A stretch of DNA of 64,000 nt from Beijerinckiaceae bacterium (GTDB lineage Bacteria > Pseudomonadota > Alphaproteobacteria > Rhizobiales > Beijerinckiaceae), in contig CANBNG010000001.1 of the NCBI GenBank assembly GCA_947370975.1, positions 193,097 through 257,096 on the forward strand. Direction: 5' to 3'. The notes below the pieces were generated by a model. That model was not told the DNA's origin, ran no database searches, and was given only the letters and a program-made list of their open reading frames with translations. Both the position numbers and the translations under genes were made by a program. How positions within the stretch are numbered: the stretch's first letter is position 1; every line of letters begins with the position of its first letter. This document shows, in pieces, positions 26,894-36,015 of this stretch.

Positions 26894-28372
26894 ATGAGCG
26901 ACAACGACAAGCCCGTGATTGCCTATAACGATCTGCGCGCATGGATTGCCGAGGCCGAGCGCCTCGGCGAAGTGAAGACGCTGCAAAATTGTAGCTGGGA
27001 AGAAGACATCGGCCTTGTCGCCGAGGCAATCCTGCGCGCCGAAAACGGCCCCTGCGTGGTGTTTGAGGATGTGCCGGGCTGCCCCAAGGGCTTCCGACTT
27101 CTGCTCAACATGTTTGCGGGCCGCCGCCGCAACATGACGCTGGGCTTTCCGCCCGACCTGACCAAATGGGAATTGAGCGACGGCTATCGCGCCCACTTTC
27201 TGAAGGATCAGAAAAGCATTCCCCATGAAATGGTCGAGACCGGGCCCATCTTTGAAAACATCCTCATGGGCGACGATGTGGATGTGACGAAATTCCCCTC
27301 GCCGATCTGGCACGAGCGCGACGGTGGCCGCTACATCGGCACCGGCACCTATTCGATCACGCAAGACCCCGACGAGGGCTGGTATAATGCCGGCGCCTAT
27401 CGCGGCCAGGTGTTCGATGCAAAGACCGTCGGCATTCTGATGGCGGCCGGCCATCACGGCGCGATCCATTGCGATAAATATTTCAAGAAGGGCGAACCCA
27501 TGCCCGTCGCCATGGTGGTGGGCGGCGATCCGCTCGCCTTCCTGCTCGGTGGACTTGAAGCGCCCTATGGCACGTTTGAATTCGACATGATCGGGGGCAT
27601 GCGCGGGCGCGCCGAAAAGATGGTGCGCGGCAAGGTCACAGGCCTGCCGATCCCCGCCAATGCGGAAATCGTGATCGAAGGCTTTGTGCATCCCGACCGC
27701 AAGATCATCGAGGGGCCGTTCGGGGAATGGACCGGACATTACGCAGGCGGCGCCAAGCCCTGCCCGGTGATCGACATCAAGGCGATCTATCACCGCAACA
27801 ACCCGATCCTGCTCGGCGTGCCGCCAATGGGCGCCGGCCCGGACGAAATGGCGCGCTACCGCGCCGTGATGCGCTCAGGCATGATCAAGCAGAACATGAC
27901 CAATGCAGGCGTGCCCGATGTGCAGCAGGTCTGGTGCCACGAAGTGGGTGGCGCACGCATGTTCCACGGCGTCTCCATCAAGCAGCGCTATCCGGGCCAT
28001 GCCATTCAGGCGGGCACGATTGCCGCCCAATGCGGCGGCTCGGCCTATGCATCGAAATATATTGTCGTCACCGATGACGACATCGACGTGACCTCGCTCG
28101 ACTCGCTCATCTGGGCGATGCTCACGCGCTCGGATCCGCGCGAGTCGATCCAGATCATCGATGGCGTGTGGGACTCGCCCGCCGATCCGCGCATTCCGCC
28201 TGAAAAGCGCAAGGTTGGCGACATCACCCATTCGGTCGCCATCATCAACGCCTGTCGCCCGTTTCACTGGCGCGACCAGTTCCCGCTGGCGAATACGCCA
28301 AGCGAGGCGGTGGCGCGCAAGGCGCGCGAGAAATTCGGCTGGCTTCTGGGAGAGCCAGGCGCGCAGGGCTGA
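26894..28372 (+). CDS. UbiD family decarboxylase (prenylated-FMN dependent)
   Basis: A 492-aa enzyme of the UbiD/Fdc1 family, which (de)carboxylates aromatic, heteroaromatic or unsaturated acids with prenylated FMN. Key residues known from Fdc1 are present by position: N165 and R170 in WYNAGAYRGQ (prFMN/metal contacts) and the two glutamates E273 and E278 in EGPFGEWTGHYAG. No UbiX prenyltransferase gene is in the window, so the cofactor must come from elsewhere. It follows the hydrolase by 20 bp. Candidate substrates are aromatic or furan carboxylates; this is inference from neighbours. Confidence 0.9.
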   Translation: MSDNDKPVIAYNDLRAWIAEAERLGEVKTLQNCSWEEDIGLVAEAILRAENGPCVVFEDVPGCPKGFRLLLNMFAGRRRNMTLGFPPDLTKWELSDGYRAHFLKDQKSIPHEMVETGPIFENILMGDDVDVTKFPSPIWHERDGGRYIGTGTYSITQDPDEGWYNAGAYRGQVFDAKTVGILMAAGHHGAIHCDKYFKKGEPMPVAMVVGGDPLAFLLGGLEAPYGTFEFDMIGGMRGRAEKMVRGKVTGLPIPANAEIVIEGFVHPDRKIIEGPFGEWTGHYAGGAKPCPVIDIKAIYHRNNPILLGVPPMGAGPDEMARYRAVMRSGMIKQNMTNAGVPDVQQVWCHEVGGARMFHGVSIKQRYPGHAIQAGTIAAQCGGSAYASKYIVVTDDDIDVTSLDSLIWAMLTRSDPRESIQIIDGVWDSPADPRIPPEKRKVGDITHSVAIINACRPFHWRDQFPLANTPSEAVARKAREKFGWLLGEPGAQG

Positions 28373-28428
28373 GCCAACGTACAAAAATAGAACCGGCGCT
28401 GGACGCCGGACATTTCACGGAGGAAGCG

Positions 28429-29505
28429 ATGACAAAGATCAAAGCTCGCAAACATAGCCGGATCGGCCTTGTGTCCAGCATATTGCTCTCGACCGCGCTC
28501 GTAGGCGCGGGCACGGTCGGCGCGCAGGCGCAGGCTGCCGAGGATTTCTACAAGGGCAAGACCATGACTGTCGTGGTCGGCGCTTCGACCGGCGGCGGCG
28601 TCGATCTTTTCGCGCGCATGGTTGCCCGCCATATCGGGAAGTTCATTCCCGGCTCCCCGACCGTAATCGTGCAGAATATGCCTGGCGCAGGCTCGCTTGT
28701 GGCCGCCAAGCACCTCTACACGATTGCGCCCAAGGACGGCACGCATATGGCCAGCGTGTTGCCGGGCGCGTTTTTCGATCCGCTGTTCAATCCGCAGCCG
28801 GGCGATTCAAAAGACAAATATGATCCGACGAAGTTCAACTTCATCGGTAACGGCAATGCGGAATCCCTCGTCTGCCTGAGCCGCACGGATTCGCCGATCC
28901 AGAAAAACGACGACATGTACAACAAGGAATTCATCGTCGGGACGCCCGGCGGTGGCAGCCTCGTGCATGTCTATACGACCGTGCTGCGCAATCTTCTCAA
29001 CGCCAAGCTCAAGATCGTCACCGGCTATCCGGGCACGAAGGAAATCGTGCTCGCGGTGCAAACCGGCGAAGTGCAGGGCGTGTGCGGCTTCTCCTATTCC
29101 TCCGCCAAGCTGCAATTCCCCGACGCGCTGGAAGGCAAGGGCCAGCAGCGCATCATCGCGCAGGTGGGCTCGGTCGGTTATCCCGAACTCGACAAGGCGG
29201 GCATTCCCCTGACCATCGATTCCGCGAAGGACAAGGAAACCCGCGACGCGCTCGAAATCTTTTATTCGCAGGGACTTTATGTCCGCGCCTTCATGATGCC
29301 GCCGGGTGTTGCCAAGGACCGCGTCGATCTGGTGCGCAAATCCTTCATGGCGACGATCCACAGCCAGGCGCTTCAGGATGAGGCGGCCAAGCTGATGACC
29401 GATGCCGAGCCGAACTCCGGCGAAGACATGGAAGCCATGGTGCACAAGGTCTATTCGGCCTCGCCCGTGCTGATCGATCGCATCAAGAAAGCCATGGCCC
29501 AGTAA
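28429..29505 (+). CDS. TTT-type periplasmic solute receptor (Bug family), first copy
   Basis: A 358-aa extracytoplasmic binding protein of the tripartite tricarboxylate transporter receptor family. A signal peptide (about 1-36, ending AQAQA) is followed by DFYKGKTMTVVVGASTGGG, PTVIVQNMPGAGS and PKDGTHMA, all typical of the longer Bug subfamily. It probably binds a carboxylated or aromatic ligand. No TctA or TctB membrane gene lies nearby. It sits 56 bp after the UbiD gene and 3 bp before the GMC oxidoreductase. Confidence 0.88.
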   Translation: MTKIKARKHSRIGLVSSILLSTALVGAGTVGAQAQAAEDFYKGKTMTVVVGASTGGGVDLFARMVARHIGKFIPGSPTVIVQNMPGAGSLVAAKHLYTIAPKDGTHMASVLPGAFFDPLFNPQPGDSKDKYDPTKFNFIGNGNAESLVCLSRTDSPIQKNDDMYNKEFIVGTPGGGSLVHVYTTVLRNLLNAKLKIVTGYPGTKEIVLAVQTGEVQGVCGFSYSSAKLQFPDALEGKGQQRIIAQVGSVGYPELDKAGIPLTIDSAKDKETRDALEIFYSQGLYVRAFMMPPGVAKDRVDLVRKSFMATIHSQALQDEAAKLMTDAEPNSGEDMEAMVHKVYSASPVLIDRIKKAMAQ

Positions 29506-29508
29506 AAC

Positions 29509-31128
29509 ATGCGCGCAGACTTCGATTATATCATCGTCGGCGCAGGCTCTGCCGGCTGCACGCTCGCCAATCGTCTGACACAAGACGGCAAGGCGAGTGT
29601 GCTGCTGGTGGAGGCCGGCGGTTGGGACCGCGATCCCTGGATCAACATTCCGCTCGGCTGGCCGCGCATTCTTCTGCAACGCCTGCATGACTGGATGTAT
29701 TTCTGCGAGCCCGAAGCAAGCATGGGCGGGCGCGCCATTGAATGCGCACGCGGCAAGGTGATTGGCGGCTCGTCATCCATCAACGCTATGGCCTTCGTGC
29801 GCGGCAACAAGGCAGACTTCAACCGCTGGGCGGCAAAAGGCCTGCCCGGCTGGTCGCACGATGACGTGCTGCCCTTTTTCAGGAAGCTCGAAAACTGGAC
29901 GGGCGCAGGCTCGCAGCTGCGCGGCGCTGGCGGCCCGTTGCATGTGCAACCCTCCACCTTTGCCGACCCGCTTGTAGATGCCTATCTGCAGGCAGGCATG
30001 GATGCAGGCCATCCCTTCACCGATGATTATAATGGCGCGCAGCAGGAAGGTTTTTGCCGCTGGCAAATGACCATCCGCAACGGGCGGCGCTGGAGCGCGG
30101 CGGATGCCTATCTGCACCCTGCCCGCGCACGGCCCAATCTTCATATTCTCACCAAGGCGCTGGTGACGCGCGTTCTGCTCGAGCGCAATGTCGCGCAGGG
30201 CATTGAATGGCGCGAACACGGGCGTCTCTGGCAGGCGCACGCGCGCCGCGAGGTCATTGTCAGCGGCGGCGCAATCAATTCGCCGCAGCTGCTGATGCTC
30301 TCTGGCATCGGCAATGCCGACGACTTGCGCTCGCACAAGATCTCTGTCGCGCAGGCGCTTCCGGGCGTCGGGCAGAATTTGCAGGACCATATTTCGGCCG
30401 CCGTCCATTACGCGCGCAAGGCGCCGGGCCCCCTCCATGCCACGATGCGGTTCGACAGGATCGTGACCGACCTCGCACGCACCTATTTCTTCGGCACAGG
30501 CGTTTCGAACGATCTGCCGAGCGGTGCAATGGCCTATCTCAAGAGCGACGCATCGCAAGATATTCCCGATCTGCAATTCCTTTTCAATGCGGCGCCCATG
30601 ACGGCAACGCCCTGGCTTGCGCCCTTCCGTCGCCCCTATGACGACGGCTTTGCCTGCCGCGCCGTGCTGCTGCGCCCGGAAAGCCGTGGCCATGTCGCGC
30701 TGCGCACAAGCGATCCTGCCGACCTTGTCACCATCAAGCAAAACTTCCTCCAGACTGCGAAAGACCGGCAGGTTCTGCATGCAGGCTTGCGGATGATCGC
30801 CGATATCGGCGCGCAACCCGTGCTCGCGCCGTTCATCAAGAAGCAGGTCGCGCCCAATCCGCAGGATATGTCGGATGCAGCGCTCGATGCACATATTGCC
30901 GCGACGGGCATCACCGTCCACCACCCCGCAGGCACCTGCAAAATGGGCCCTGCGCGCGATCCCCAAGCCGTGGTGGACGCAAGCTGCCGCGTGCATGGCG
31001 TTGAACGTCTGCGCGTGGTCGATGCCTCGGTGATGCCAGATCTCGTTGGCGGCAACATCAATGCCGCCGTCATCATGATTGCCGAGAAAATCGCGCACGA
31101 TATTAATTCACAAGGGAGCCACGCATGA
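29509..31128 (+). CDS. GMC family FAD-dependent oxidoreductase
   Basis: A 539-aa flavoenzyme of the glucose-methanol-choline family that oxidises an alcohol or aldehyde. The FAD fold is YIIVGAGSAGCTLANRL; GMC signature 1 is ARGKVIGGSSSINAMAFVRG; signature 2 includes GGAINSPQLLMLSGIG. The catalytic pair is His472 in VHHPAGTCKMGP and Asn516 in VGGNINAAV. Relatives include choline dehydrogenase and 5-hydroxymethylfurfural oxidase; the window cannot separate them. It overlaps the next receptor gene by 4 bp. Confidence 0.92.
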   Translation: MRADFDYIIVGAGSAGCTLANRLTQDGKASVLLVEAGGWDRDPWINIPLGWPRILLQRLHDWMYFCEPEASMGGRAIECARGKVIGGSSSINAMAFVRGNKADFNRWAAKGLPGWSHDDVLPFFRKLENWTGAGSQLRGAGGPLHVQPSTFADPLVDAYLQAGMDAGHPFTDDYNGAQQEGFCRWQMTIRNGRRWSAADAYLHPARARPNLHILTKALVTRVLLERNVAQGIEWREHGRLWQAHARREVIVSGGAINSPQLLMLSGIGNADDLRSHKISVAQALPGVGQNLQDHISAAVHYARKAPGPLHATMRFDRIVTDLARTYFFGTGVSNDLPSGAMAYLKSDASQDIPDLQFLFNAAPMTATPWLAPFRRPYDDGFACRAVLLRPESRGHVALRTSDPADLVTIKQNFLQTAKDRQVLHAGLRMIADIGAQPVLAPFIKKQVAPNPQDMSDAALDAHIAATGITVHHPAGTCKMGPARDPQAVVDASCRVHGVERLRVVDASVMPDLVGGNINAAVIMIAEKIAHDINSQGSHA

Positions 31129-32087
31129 TCAAGGCCGCACTTGCCGTCCTCGCCGCGACACTTGCCTGCACCCTGCCCGCACGGGCCGCGGACTGGCCAA
31201 CAGCGCCCGTGCGCGTTGTTGTTCCTTATGCTGCGGGCGGCGCGGCCGATGTCATGGGCCGCGTGTTCATGGAATCGGTGAGCGGAAAACTCGGCCAGCA
31301 ATTCGTCATCGAGAACCAGGCCGGGGCCGGTGGCCTGCTTGCAGCGCGCGCCGTCGCTCGTACGCCTGCCGATGGCAAGACATTCATCATCTCGGGCATG
31401 GCCTCCCATGTGCTCGCACCCCTGATGAGCAAAGAGCCGGGCTTTGATCCCAATCGCGATGTCACCCATATCGGGTATTTTGGCGGCGCGCCGAGCGTGC
31501 TTCTCGCGCACCCTTCAACGGGCGTGAAAGACATGCAGGGCTTTCTGGCCGCAGCACGCAAAACAACCGAGGGCATCGAATATCTGTCGCCGGGTGTGGG
31601 CACCGGCGGCCATATAGCCGCAGCTTATCTAGCCGAGAAGGAAAACATCAAGCTGGTGCATGTGCCCTACAAGGGCGGCGGCGCAGCCATTTTCGATGTC
31701 GTCGCGGGCCATGTGAAATTTGCCAGCATGAACTGGTCAACCGCGCGCGAACATGTTGCCAGCGGCGCCCTGATCCCGATTGCCGTCACATCTGAAAACC
31801 GCCTTCCCGAGCGCCCGGATGTGCCGACCTTCCGCGAGCTCGGCTACAAGGATCTCGTCATGACGACATGGTACGCGATCTCCGGACCGCCCGGCATCCC
31901 CGCTGACATCGTGACGCGCCTCAACAAGGCTGTGATTGCATCGCTCGATGATCCGCGCGTGAAGCGCCAGCTCGCGCTCGAAGCCGCCGAACCCCGCGCC
32001 ATGAGCCCGGCTGAGGTTTCAGCATTCATCAAAGGCCAATATGATCAGTGGGAACCTGTCGCGCATAAATTGCGCGACAAGCAGTAA
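31125..32087 (+). CDS. TTT-type periplasmic solute receptor (Bug family), second copy
   Basis: A 320-aa receptor of standard Bug length. The signal peptide (about 1-21, ARAA) precedes DWPTAPVRVVVPYAAGGAAD, the canonical N-terminus, then QFVIENQAGAGGLLAAR and VHVPYKGGGAAIFDV. It overlaps the GMC gene by 4 bp (ATGA), so the two are translationally coupled, which suggests that the ligand and the enzyme's substrate are related. No membrane components lie in the window. Confidence 0.9.
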   Translation: MIKAALAVLAATLACTLPARAADWPTAPVRVVVPYAAGGAADVMGRVFMESVSGKLGQQFVIENQAGAGGLLAARAVARTPADGKTFIISGMASHVLAPLMSKEPGFDPNRDVTHIGYFGGAPSVLLAHPSTGVKDMQGFLAAARKTTEGIEYLSPGVGTGGHIAAAYLAEKENIKLVHVPYKGGGAAIFDVVAGHVKFASMNWSTAREHVASGALIPIAVTSENRLPERPDVPTFRELGYKDLVMTTWYAISGPPGIPADIVTRLNKAVIASLDDPRVKRQLALEAAEPRAMSPAEVSAFIKGQYDQWEPVAHKLRDKQ

Positions 32088-32104
32088 GCGCGAGGACGTT
32101 CGAG

Positions 32105-33082
32105 ATGCGCATCTGCATCGTTGGAGCCGGATCGATAGGCGGCATGTTGGCCGTGCGCCTTGCCCAGAGCGGCGCGCAGGTCAGCACGCTCGCGCGCGGC
32201 GCAAACCTTGCCGCCATCCGCGAGAAGGGTCTCACCCTCATTGAAGAGGATGGAACCAACCGCACCGCGCAGATCGCGGCCTCCGCGCAGCTTGCCGACC
32301 TCGGGCAACAGGATGCGATCATCCTCGCCGTCAAGGCGCACCAGCTGGCTGATGCCAGTGCTGGTGTGCGCGAGGCGCTTGCGCCAGACGGCGTCATCGT
32401 CACGGCGCAAAACGGCATTCCGTGGTGGTATTTTTCCAAACTGCCGGGGCCCCATGAAGGGCGCAGAATCGAGAGCGTCGATCCGGGCGGGCGTGTAGCC
32501 GCCGCTTTGCCGGTGGATCGTGTGATCGGCAGTGTGGTCTATCCGGCGGCGGAGATTGTCGCGCCGGGCATCATTCGCCACATCGAAGGCAATCGCTTCA
32601 GCCTTGGCGAGATCGATGGCGCGCAGACGCCGCGCGCCACCGCTTTGTCCGAGGCCTTGCGCGCCGCAGGCTTCAAGGCGCCCGTCATCGGCGATATCCG
32701 CAGCGAGCTGTGGACGAAGCTCTGGGGCAATCTCGCCTTCAACCCGATCAGCGCCTTGACGCGCGCGACGCTGGCCGGCATCTGCGCCAGTGGCCAGTCG
32801 CGTGCGCTGGCCGCCGACATGATGCGCGAGGCGCAGGCCGTGGCCGAGGCGCTTGGCGTGCGCTTCCGCATCCCGCTTGAAAAACGCATCGAGGGCGCAG
32901 CCCAAGTGGGCGAGCACAAGACATCCATGTTGCAGGATGTCGAAGCCGGACGCGCGCTTGAAACCGACGCGCTGGTCGGCGCGGTCGCCGAACTCGGGCG
33001 GCTGACCGGCGTGCCGACACCTCATATCGACGCTGTGCTCGCCTGCGTGAAATTGCTGGAAGCAACCCTGCTCGCGCGTTAG
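32105..33082 (+). CDS. 2-dehydropantoate 2-reductase family (ApbA/PanE-like) oxidoreductase
   Basis: A 325-aa NADPH-dependent ketoacid reductase. The N-terminal nucleotide fold reads MRICIVGAGSIGGMLAVRL, and the C-terminal helical domain contains ELWTKLWGNLAFNPISALT with the conserved Lys and Asn, then MLQDVEAGRALETDALVGAV. Position in a catabolic run suggests a ketoacid intermediate instead of, or besides, pantoate. It starts 17 bp after the second receptor and ends 4 bp from the convergent hydrolase, so it is the last gene of the plus run. Confidence 0.9.
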   Translation: MRICIVGAGSIGGMLAVRLAQSGAQVSTLARGANLAAIREKGLTLIEEDGTNRTAQIAASAQLADLGQQDAIILAVKAHQLADASAGVREALAPDGVIVTAQNGIPWWYFSKLPGPHEGRRIESVDPGGRVAAALPVDRVIGSVVYPAAEIVAPGIIRHIEGNRFSLGEIDGAQTPRATALSEALRAAGFKAPVIGDIRSELWTKLWGNLAFNPISALTRATLAGICASGQSRALAADMMREAQAVAEALGVRFRIPLEKRIEGAAQVGEHKTSMLQDVEAGRALETDALVGAVAELGRLTGVPTPHIDAVLACVKLLEATLLAR

Positions 33083-33086
33083 CTGA

Positions 33087-33935
33087 CTATCGACGCAGCA
33101 AATCGATGGTCATGCTTTCAAACTGCGCCGCCGCGTCCCAGGGTACGAGGTGGCGGCAATCCTCGACAATATGCAGGGCGAGCGTCGGCTCCAGACTTTT
33201 GAGCAGGCTCGCACGTTCGGCCGCCTGTGCGCGATCGTTGCGGCCATAGATCATCAGCAGCGGACAGGCGATCTCTTTCAGCTTGCGCCAGACAGGCGTC
33301 TCCTCGACGGCCTTTTTCTGGCTGGCATCGGCCATGGCGCTGCGCGCGACAAAGGCGGCAAACGCAGGTCCCGTGCTGACTTTGTGGCGCAGCGCAAGCT
33401 CGTCATCCGTGATGAACTCATGATGGAAGAGATTGGCCTCAAGCAGCTTTCGCGTGTCCTCCCGTGTCGGCTCCTTCAAGGCCATGCGGCGTTCGAGCCT
33501 CTGCTGGGCCTCCGGGGCCTTGTCCTTTGCGCCCTCGATCGGCGGCAGCAGGCTTCCCGTGCCCAGAATGACAAGATGGCTGAAGGCCTGCGGATCTTTC
33601 AAGGCGAGCCGAACCGCCATGCCGCCGGCCTGCGAATGGGCGACGATTGCCGGACGCTCAAGCCCCAGAGCCGCGAGGAATTTGGGAAGGCTGTCGCGCC
33701 GATAGCCATTGGAATGATCGGCGGGCGTATCCGACAGGCCAAAGCCCGGTTGATCGAAAGCAATGGCGCGAAAGCCAGCCTCAGCCAGCGGCTGCAAATT
33801 GCGCAGGAACACATCGGCGGAAGAACCAAGCGAACCGCCATGCAGAAGCACGATGGCGGGTCCACGCCCCGCCTCGACATAACGCAGGCGCAGGCCATCG
33901 ATGGTGACGAACCGATCTTCAAACAAGCTGGTCAT
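33087..33935 (-). CDS. Alpha/beta hydrolase (MhpC/meta-cleavage hydrolase-like)
   Basis: A 282-aa cytoplasmic hydrolase. Core motifs are IVLLHGGSLGSSADVF (oxyanion region), nucleophile Ser in VAHSQAGGMA, Asp in MIYGRNDRAQ and His in EDCRHLVPWD. The order matches meta-cleavage C-C hydrolases such as MhpC and BphD, which act after extradiol ring opening. Two genes upstream in the same direction is a VOC protein that could be the ring-cleaving partner. It is the last gene of the minus catabolic run and converges with the PanE-like gene. Confidence 0.87.
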   Translation of the reverse strand: MTSLFEDRFVTIDGLRLRYVEAGRGPAIVLLHGGSLGSSADVFLRNLQPLAEAGFRAIAFDQPGFGLSDTPADHSNGYRRDSLPKFLAALGLERPAIVAHSQAGGMAVRLALKDPQAFSHLVILGTGSLLPPIEGAKDKAPEAQQRLERRMALKEPTREDTRKLLEANLFHHEFITDDELALRHKVSTGPAFAAFVARSAMADASQKKAVEETPVWRKLKEIACPLLMIYGRNDRAQAAERASLLKSLEPTLALHIVEDCRHLVPWDAAAQFESMTIDLLRR

Positions 33936-33992
33936 GGAGCACTGTAATCCTCAAGGCGCGACGGGCGGAGCAAGCCCCGCCCGCGCTGAAAC

Positions 33993-34802
33993 TCAGACGC
34001 GCTGCGACACCGAGATCATGGTGAAATCGGGGTCCGAGAGGAACCAGTCGCCCATCGGACATTGCCTCTTCAGCAAGTCGAGCCGCGCGCTCTGCTCAGG
34101 CCCGCCACCCACCGGGATCGGTTGCAGGCAGGGATTGATACCAACGGCGTCCTCGAGATCCTTCTTCACTGCATCGATGCTCTCGACCTCGAAGCCGACA
34201 TGATCCATGCCTGTCGGCAGAATGCTCTGGCCGATGTAATTCTTGATCTTGTAGGGGATGATAACCAGCGAGACCTTGCCGTCGGAGAGGTAATGATTGG
34301 GATCGTCGGGCCTGGAATTCTGCTCCTTGAGGCCAAAGACATCGCTGTAGAAGCGCGCCATTTTATCGGGGCGCAGCGTGCGCAGCGCGACATGGCTGAT
34401 GCGGCGCTCGGCCTGCTCGCCGCTGTTTTCGACATAGATCGCGTCGCGGTTCTTCATCTGGGCCTGGGAAATGTCGAAGACATTGCCATCGGGATCATTG
34501 GCTGAAATGCCGGCGAAGGGGCGCGTCGAAGGGCGCTGCACATAATCGGCCATCGGAAAGGCCTTCATGCGTTCGAAGGTCTCTTCCACACTATCGACCT
34601 GAATGCCGAAATGATCGAGTCCGGCGGGGCGTCCTGCCTTGCGCGGATTGATGTTGAGGCCGACATAGCCATCGCCCACTGTGACCGCGCGCACGGGGCG
34701 ATCCTTGTCGGATTTCTTCATCTTGAAGATCGCCTGATAATAGCAGGCAATCAGCGAATATTGCTGGCTGACGATAGCCACATGATTGATCTTGGCAGGC
34801 AT
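33993..34802 (-). CDS. VOC family protein, two-domain (extradiol dioxygenase-like)
   Basis: A 269-aa protein with two vicinal-oxygen-chelate modules: residues about 1-125 (INHVAIVSQQ, LDHFGIQVDS, DPDGNVFDISQ) and about 135-269 (ISHVALRTLRPDKMARFY, MDHVGFEVESID, DPDFTMISVSQ). Metal-site candidates are the His residues of NHVA, DHFG, SHVA and DHVG. Such two-module proteins include extradiol dioxygenases and 4-hydroxyphenylpyruvate dioxygenase-like enzymes. It is separated from the MhpC-like hydrolase by 57 bp, where a GC hairpin without T-run lies. Confidence 0.83.
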   Translation of the reverse strand: MPAKINHVAIVSQQYSLIACYYQAIFKMKKSDKDRPVRAVTVGDGYVGLNINPRKAGRPAGLDHFGIQVDSVEETFERMKAFPMADYVQRPSTRPFAGISANDPDGNVFDISQAQMKNRDAIYVENSGEQAERRISHVALRTLRPDKMARFYSDVFGLKEQNSRPDDPNHYLSDGKVSLVIIPYKIKNYIGQSILPTGMDHVGFEVESIDAVKKDLEDAVGINPCLQPIPVGGGPEQSARLDLLKRQCPMGDWFLSDPDFTMISVSQRV

Positions 34803-34826
34803 TCGATCCTCCTTCTTTTCTTGTAA

Positions 34827-35891
34827 TTATTCACCGACGCCTGAGCCGGTGAGATTCATGCTTTCATTGGCAAGCTTGACGATTTCCGGCGGCATTGCAT
34901 AGGCGCGCGCCACGATCTGCGCGAGCTTCTCGCCCGGCACTTCGTCGATCTCCAGATTCTGCTTGGTCGCTTCTGCGATGAAGCCGGGATCGTTCATCGC
35001 CTTGTGAAACGCCTCGCGCAAAATCGCGATGCGTTCGGCCGGAACCCCGGGCGGAGCCACAATCGGGCGGTCCATGGCCTGGGGCGAGAGCACCAGTTCA
35101 AGCGTGTTGCGAACGCGTTCGTCCTTGGCAAATTCAACAACGGCGGGCACGTCAGGGAACAGTTTCGAGCGTTCAAGCGCGATCTGGATCGGCACATCGA
35201 TCATATGCTTGGGAAACCACTCGGGGCGCGTGGAATTGATCGACGAGACAAGCCCGCCGCAGCGGCCATGCACTTCGCCGCGCTCCATGGCGAGGAAAAC
35301 CTCATTGCCGCCCTTGTAGCCGGAAATGACCCTGATCTTGGCGCCAAACAGATTGTTCAGCATGGTCGGCAGGGTCTCCATCTGCGAGCCTGCGCCAGAC
35401 CCGCCAACGATGAATTCGCGCTTGACGAGATCGTCCCACGTCTTGATGCCGGACTTGGCCCAGGCGACACACATGGCGCTGGCGGTTGCCAGCGAGCCGA
35501 TCCAGTTCATCTGGCGCGGATCGAAACTTGCGGCCTTCACGCCGTAGAGCGGCGCAAAGGGTACGCTTGAATGCACAAGGCCCAGCGCCGTGCCGTCCCG
35601 CGGTGAATTGCCAAACAGCTGGTTCATGGCGCGAATGCCGCCACCCCCTGGCATGTTCTGGATAACGATGGTGGGACGCCCCGGCAGATAGGCCGAGAAG
35701 AATGGCGCGAACGCGCGCGCATAATTTGTGTAGCCGCCGCCCTCGCCCGCACTCAGCACCAGGGAGATCTGCTTGCCCTTGAAAATCTCAGGCGCGGATT
35801 GCGCGCGGACCGATGTCGCCAATCCGACAGATACGGCGCAGATGGCGGCAGACACAGCGCTGCCTTTGGTCCAGCCTTTGGCCATTCCCAT
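34827..35891 (-). CDS. TTT-type periplasmic solute receptor (Bug family), third copy
   Basis: A 354-aa receptor of the longer Bug subfamily, similar in layout to the copy at 28429. The signal peptide (about 1-31, ending VRAQS) is followed by IFKGKQISLVLSAGEGGGY, PTIVIQNMPGGGGIRAMNQL and SPRDGTALG. The ATG at 35891 has GGAGGG 6 nt upstream; a TTG at 35906 and an ATG at 35885 are less likely. It lies between the VOC gene and the cupin gene. No TctA/TctB genes are nearby. Confidence 0.88.
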   Translation of the reverse strand: MGMAKGWTKGSAVSAAICAVSVGLATSVRAQSAPEIFKGKQISLVLSAGEGGGYTNYARAFAPFFSAYLPGRPTIVIQNMPGGGGIRAMNQLFGNSPRDGTALGLVHSSVPFAPLYGVKAASFDPRQMNWIGSLATASAMCVAWAKSGIKTWDDLVKREFIVGGSGAGSQMETLPTMLNNLFGAKIRVISGYKGGNEVFLAMERGEVHGRCGGLVSSINSTRPEWFPKHMIDVPIQIALERSKLFPDVPAVVEFAKDERVRNTLELVLSPQAMDRPIVAPPGVPAERIAILREAFHKAMNDPGFIAEATKQNLEIDEVPGEKLAQIVARAYAMPPEIVKLANESMNLTGSGVGE

Positions 35892-36015
35892 GACATCCCT
35901 CCCCAACGAGCTCTAGCGGCTCTGAACCCGCGCGCCCTTCGGCCATGACAGCCGCGGGTGCGTCGGGTGTGAGAAGTTTGCGCCTTGAAACTGGCAGACG
36001 TCAAGCAGACGCGCC

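Noticed and set aside
33962..33983. GC hairpin between the VOC and MhpC-like genes as a terminator
   Set aside because: The 7-bp stem is not followed by a T-run on the transcribed strand.
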